A stretch of DNA of 7,261 nt from Eubacteriales bacterium (GTDB lineage Bacteria; Bacillota_A; Clostridia; Christensenellales; Aristaeellaceae). Below the pieces are notes generated by a model. The model was not told the DNA's origin and ran no database searches. It was given only the letters and a program-made list of their open reading frames with translations. Shown in pieces: positions 6,171 to 7,261 of this stretch; the first letter of the stretch is position 1; each line of letters begins with the position of its first letter. The translations under genes and the position numbers were made by a program. The stretch lies in assembly GCA_028692205.1 (NCBI GenBank), contig JAQUXV010000128.1:1-7261 (forward strand), read 5' to 3'.

Positions 6171-6194
6171 TGTCCGCGGCGCAACCGCGCGACA
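6171..6194 (+). other. G/C-rich hairpin in the uxuA leader next to the ribosome binding site
   Basis: TGTCCGCGG (6171-6179) pairs with CCGCG (6185-6189) and GACA (6191-6194) around a CGCAA loop, with one bulged C at 6190. The stem ends where the Shine-Dalgarno region AGGAAGGAG (6194-6202) begins. It may protect the mRNA 5' end or keep the ribosome site open; no function is established. Confidence 0.5.
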
Positions 6195-6210
6195 GGAAGG
6201 AGAATTCCCC

Positions 6211-7261
6211 ATGAAAATGACTTTCCGGTGGTTCGGCGCGAAAAGCGACGCTGTAACGCTTCAACAGATCAAACAGATTCCGGGCTGCTCCGGCGTGATG
6301 GGCGTGCTGGATTACAAGGCGGCGGGCGAAGTGTGGACGGAGGAAGAAATCCGCGCCTATGTGGAGGAGATCCGCGCTGTCGGGCTGGAATGCGAAGTGA
6401 TCGAAAGCGTCAACATTCACGAGGATATCAAGATGGGGCTGCCCACCCGCGACCGCTATATTGAAAACTATAAAATCTGTATCCGCAATCTGGCAAAATA
6501 CGGCGTAAAGGTGATCGTATACAATTTCATGCCTGTGTTCGACTGGCTTCGGACCGATCTGGCGCACCCCATTCCGGAGGATGGCAGCAACAGCCTCTAC
6601 TTTGACGAAAAAGAACTGGAAGGCATGACGCCGCTGGCGATCGTGAAACGCACGGCGGAGGACAGCAACGGCTTTACCCTCCCCGGCTGGGAGCCCGCTC
6701 GCCTGGCTGAGCTGGAAAACACCCTGAAGCGTTACGCAGCCATCAGCGAGGAGGACCTTCGCGCCAACTACAAGTATTTTCTGGACGCGATTATCCCGGT
6801 TTGCGAAGAAGTTGGGGTTACAATGGCCGTTCACCCGGACGATCCCGCATGGCCCATTTTCGGCCTGCCGCGCATTGCCCACAGCCAGTCGGATTTTGAC
6901 CGGATCGTCGCCCTGCACGATTCGCCCAGAAACGCGATCTGCCTTTGCACCGGTTCGCTGGGCAGCAACCCGGAGAACGACGTTCCCGCGATACTGCGGC
7001 ACTTTGGGGAGCTGGGGCGCATCGGCTGCGTACACGCCCGTAATGTAAAATTCCTGGGCTATCGGCATTTCCGCGAGGCCAGCCACCTGTCCTCGGATGG
7101 AGATCTGGATATGTACGAAGTGATGAAGGCTGTACATGATACCTGCCCCGATACCTATGTCCGCCCGGACCATGGCCGCATGATCTGGAACGAGAAGGGT
7201 CGACCGGGTTATGGCCTGTACGACCGGGCGCTGGGCATCGCCTACCTGAACGGGCTTTGGG
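6211..7261 (+). CDS. uxuA: Mannonate dehydratase UxuA, 3'-truncated by the window edge
   Basis: The enzyme dehydrates D-mannonate to 2-keto-3-deoxy-D-gluconate in cytoplasmic glucuronate/hexuronate breakdown. The frame runs open from the ATG at 6211 to the window end (350 codons plus one base). The ending [14 protein letters not shown] is near the usual C-terminus, so only a few residues are missing. Landmarks: N-terminal MKMTFRWFG and [21 protein letters not shown] (39-47); [15 protein letters not shown] (74-88), then [15 protein letters not shown] (98-112); [18 protein letters not shown] (205-222); [14 protein letters not shown] (244-257); GCVHARNV (272-279); HFREASH (286-292); [11 protein letters not shown] (316-326). 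H208, C246, H275 and D320 are the likely divalent-metal ligands by family pattern. The start is supported by AAGGAG (6197-6202), eight bases upstream. It has its own promoter and an abutting palindrome, so it is probably the first gene of a regulated hexuronate operon that continues beyond the window. Confidence 0.96.
   Translation, partial: MKMTFRWFGAKSDAVTLQQIKQIPGCSGVMGVLDYKAAGEVWTEEEIRAYVEEIRAVGLECEVIESVNIHEDIKMGLPTRDRYIENYKICIRNLAKYGVKVIVYNFMPVFDWLRTDLAHPIPEDGSNSLYFDEKELEGMTPLAIVKRTAEDSNGFTLPGWEPARLAELENTLKRYAAISEEDLRANYKYFLDAIIPVCEEVGVTMAVHPDDPAWPIFGLPRIAHSQSDFDRIVALHDSPRNAICLCTGSLGSNPENDVPAILRHFGELGRIGCVHARNVKFLGYRHFREASHLSSDGDLDMYEVMKAVHDTCPDTYVRPDHGRMIWNEKGRPGYGLYDRALGIAYLNGLW

Noticed and set aside
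5941..6210. Classical BirA/biotin operator controlling birA
   Set aside because: No pair of TTGT-AACC / GGTT-ACAA like half-sites at the known spacing was found; the dyads present do not match that pattern.
6112..7173. 353-codon minus-strand open frame opposite uxuA
   Set aside because: The plus-strand frame encodes an unmistakable mannonate dehydratase with promoter and ribosome site; the antisense frame has no recognisable motif.

Overview
The window reads as a G+C-rich (roughly 60% by eye) bacterial chromosome segment holding ordinary core genes plus one sugar-acid catabolic gene. The style of ValRS, the bifunctional repressor-type BirA, the short clostridial-type UxuA, strong AGGAGG-like ribosome binding sites and sigma-A type promoters suggest a G+C-rich Clostridia-like Bacillota, perhaps a gut or rumen lineage. 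This is inference from sequence style; no rRNA or other phylogenetic marker was compared.

Layout: (1) 1-2492 (+), valS without its first ~45-50 codons. (2) 2493-2653, spacer with two tandem hairpins. (3) 2654-3613 (+), rsmH. (4) 3614-3772, spacer with three arms that form two mutually exclusive hairpins. (5) 3773-4630 (+), rsmI. (6) 4631-4918, apparently empty. (7) 4919-4964, a strong bidirectional terminator between converging genes. (8) 4987-5940 (-), birA. (9) 5941-6210, a divergent promoter region with a leftward birA promoter, a rightward uxuA promoter and a perfect 12-bp palindrome touching the uxuA -35 box. (10) 6211-7261 (+), uxuA, complete except for its last few codons.

How the genes relate: valS, rsmH and rsmI are co-directional translation genes. 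RsmH and RsmI methylate the same nucleotide of 16S rRNA (C1402, at N4 and at the 2'-O position). Their adjacency, with rsmH away from its usual mraZ/ftsL partners, is the most notable gene-order observation. BirA activates and attaches biotin and is probably also a repressor. UxuA converts D-mannonate to 2-keto-3-deoxygluconate in hexuronate breakdown, and its promoter carries what looks like a GntR/UxuR-type operator.

No evidently new multi-gene system is present: no CRISPR, mobile element, phage or defence gene, tRNA or rRNA was seen. The unexplained content is in the structured intergenic regions.
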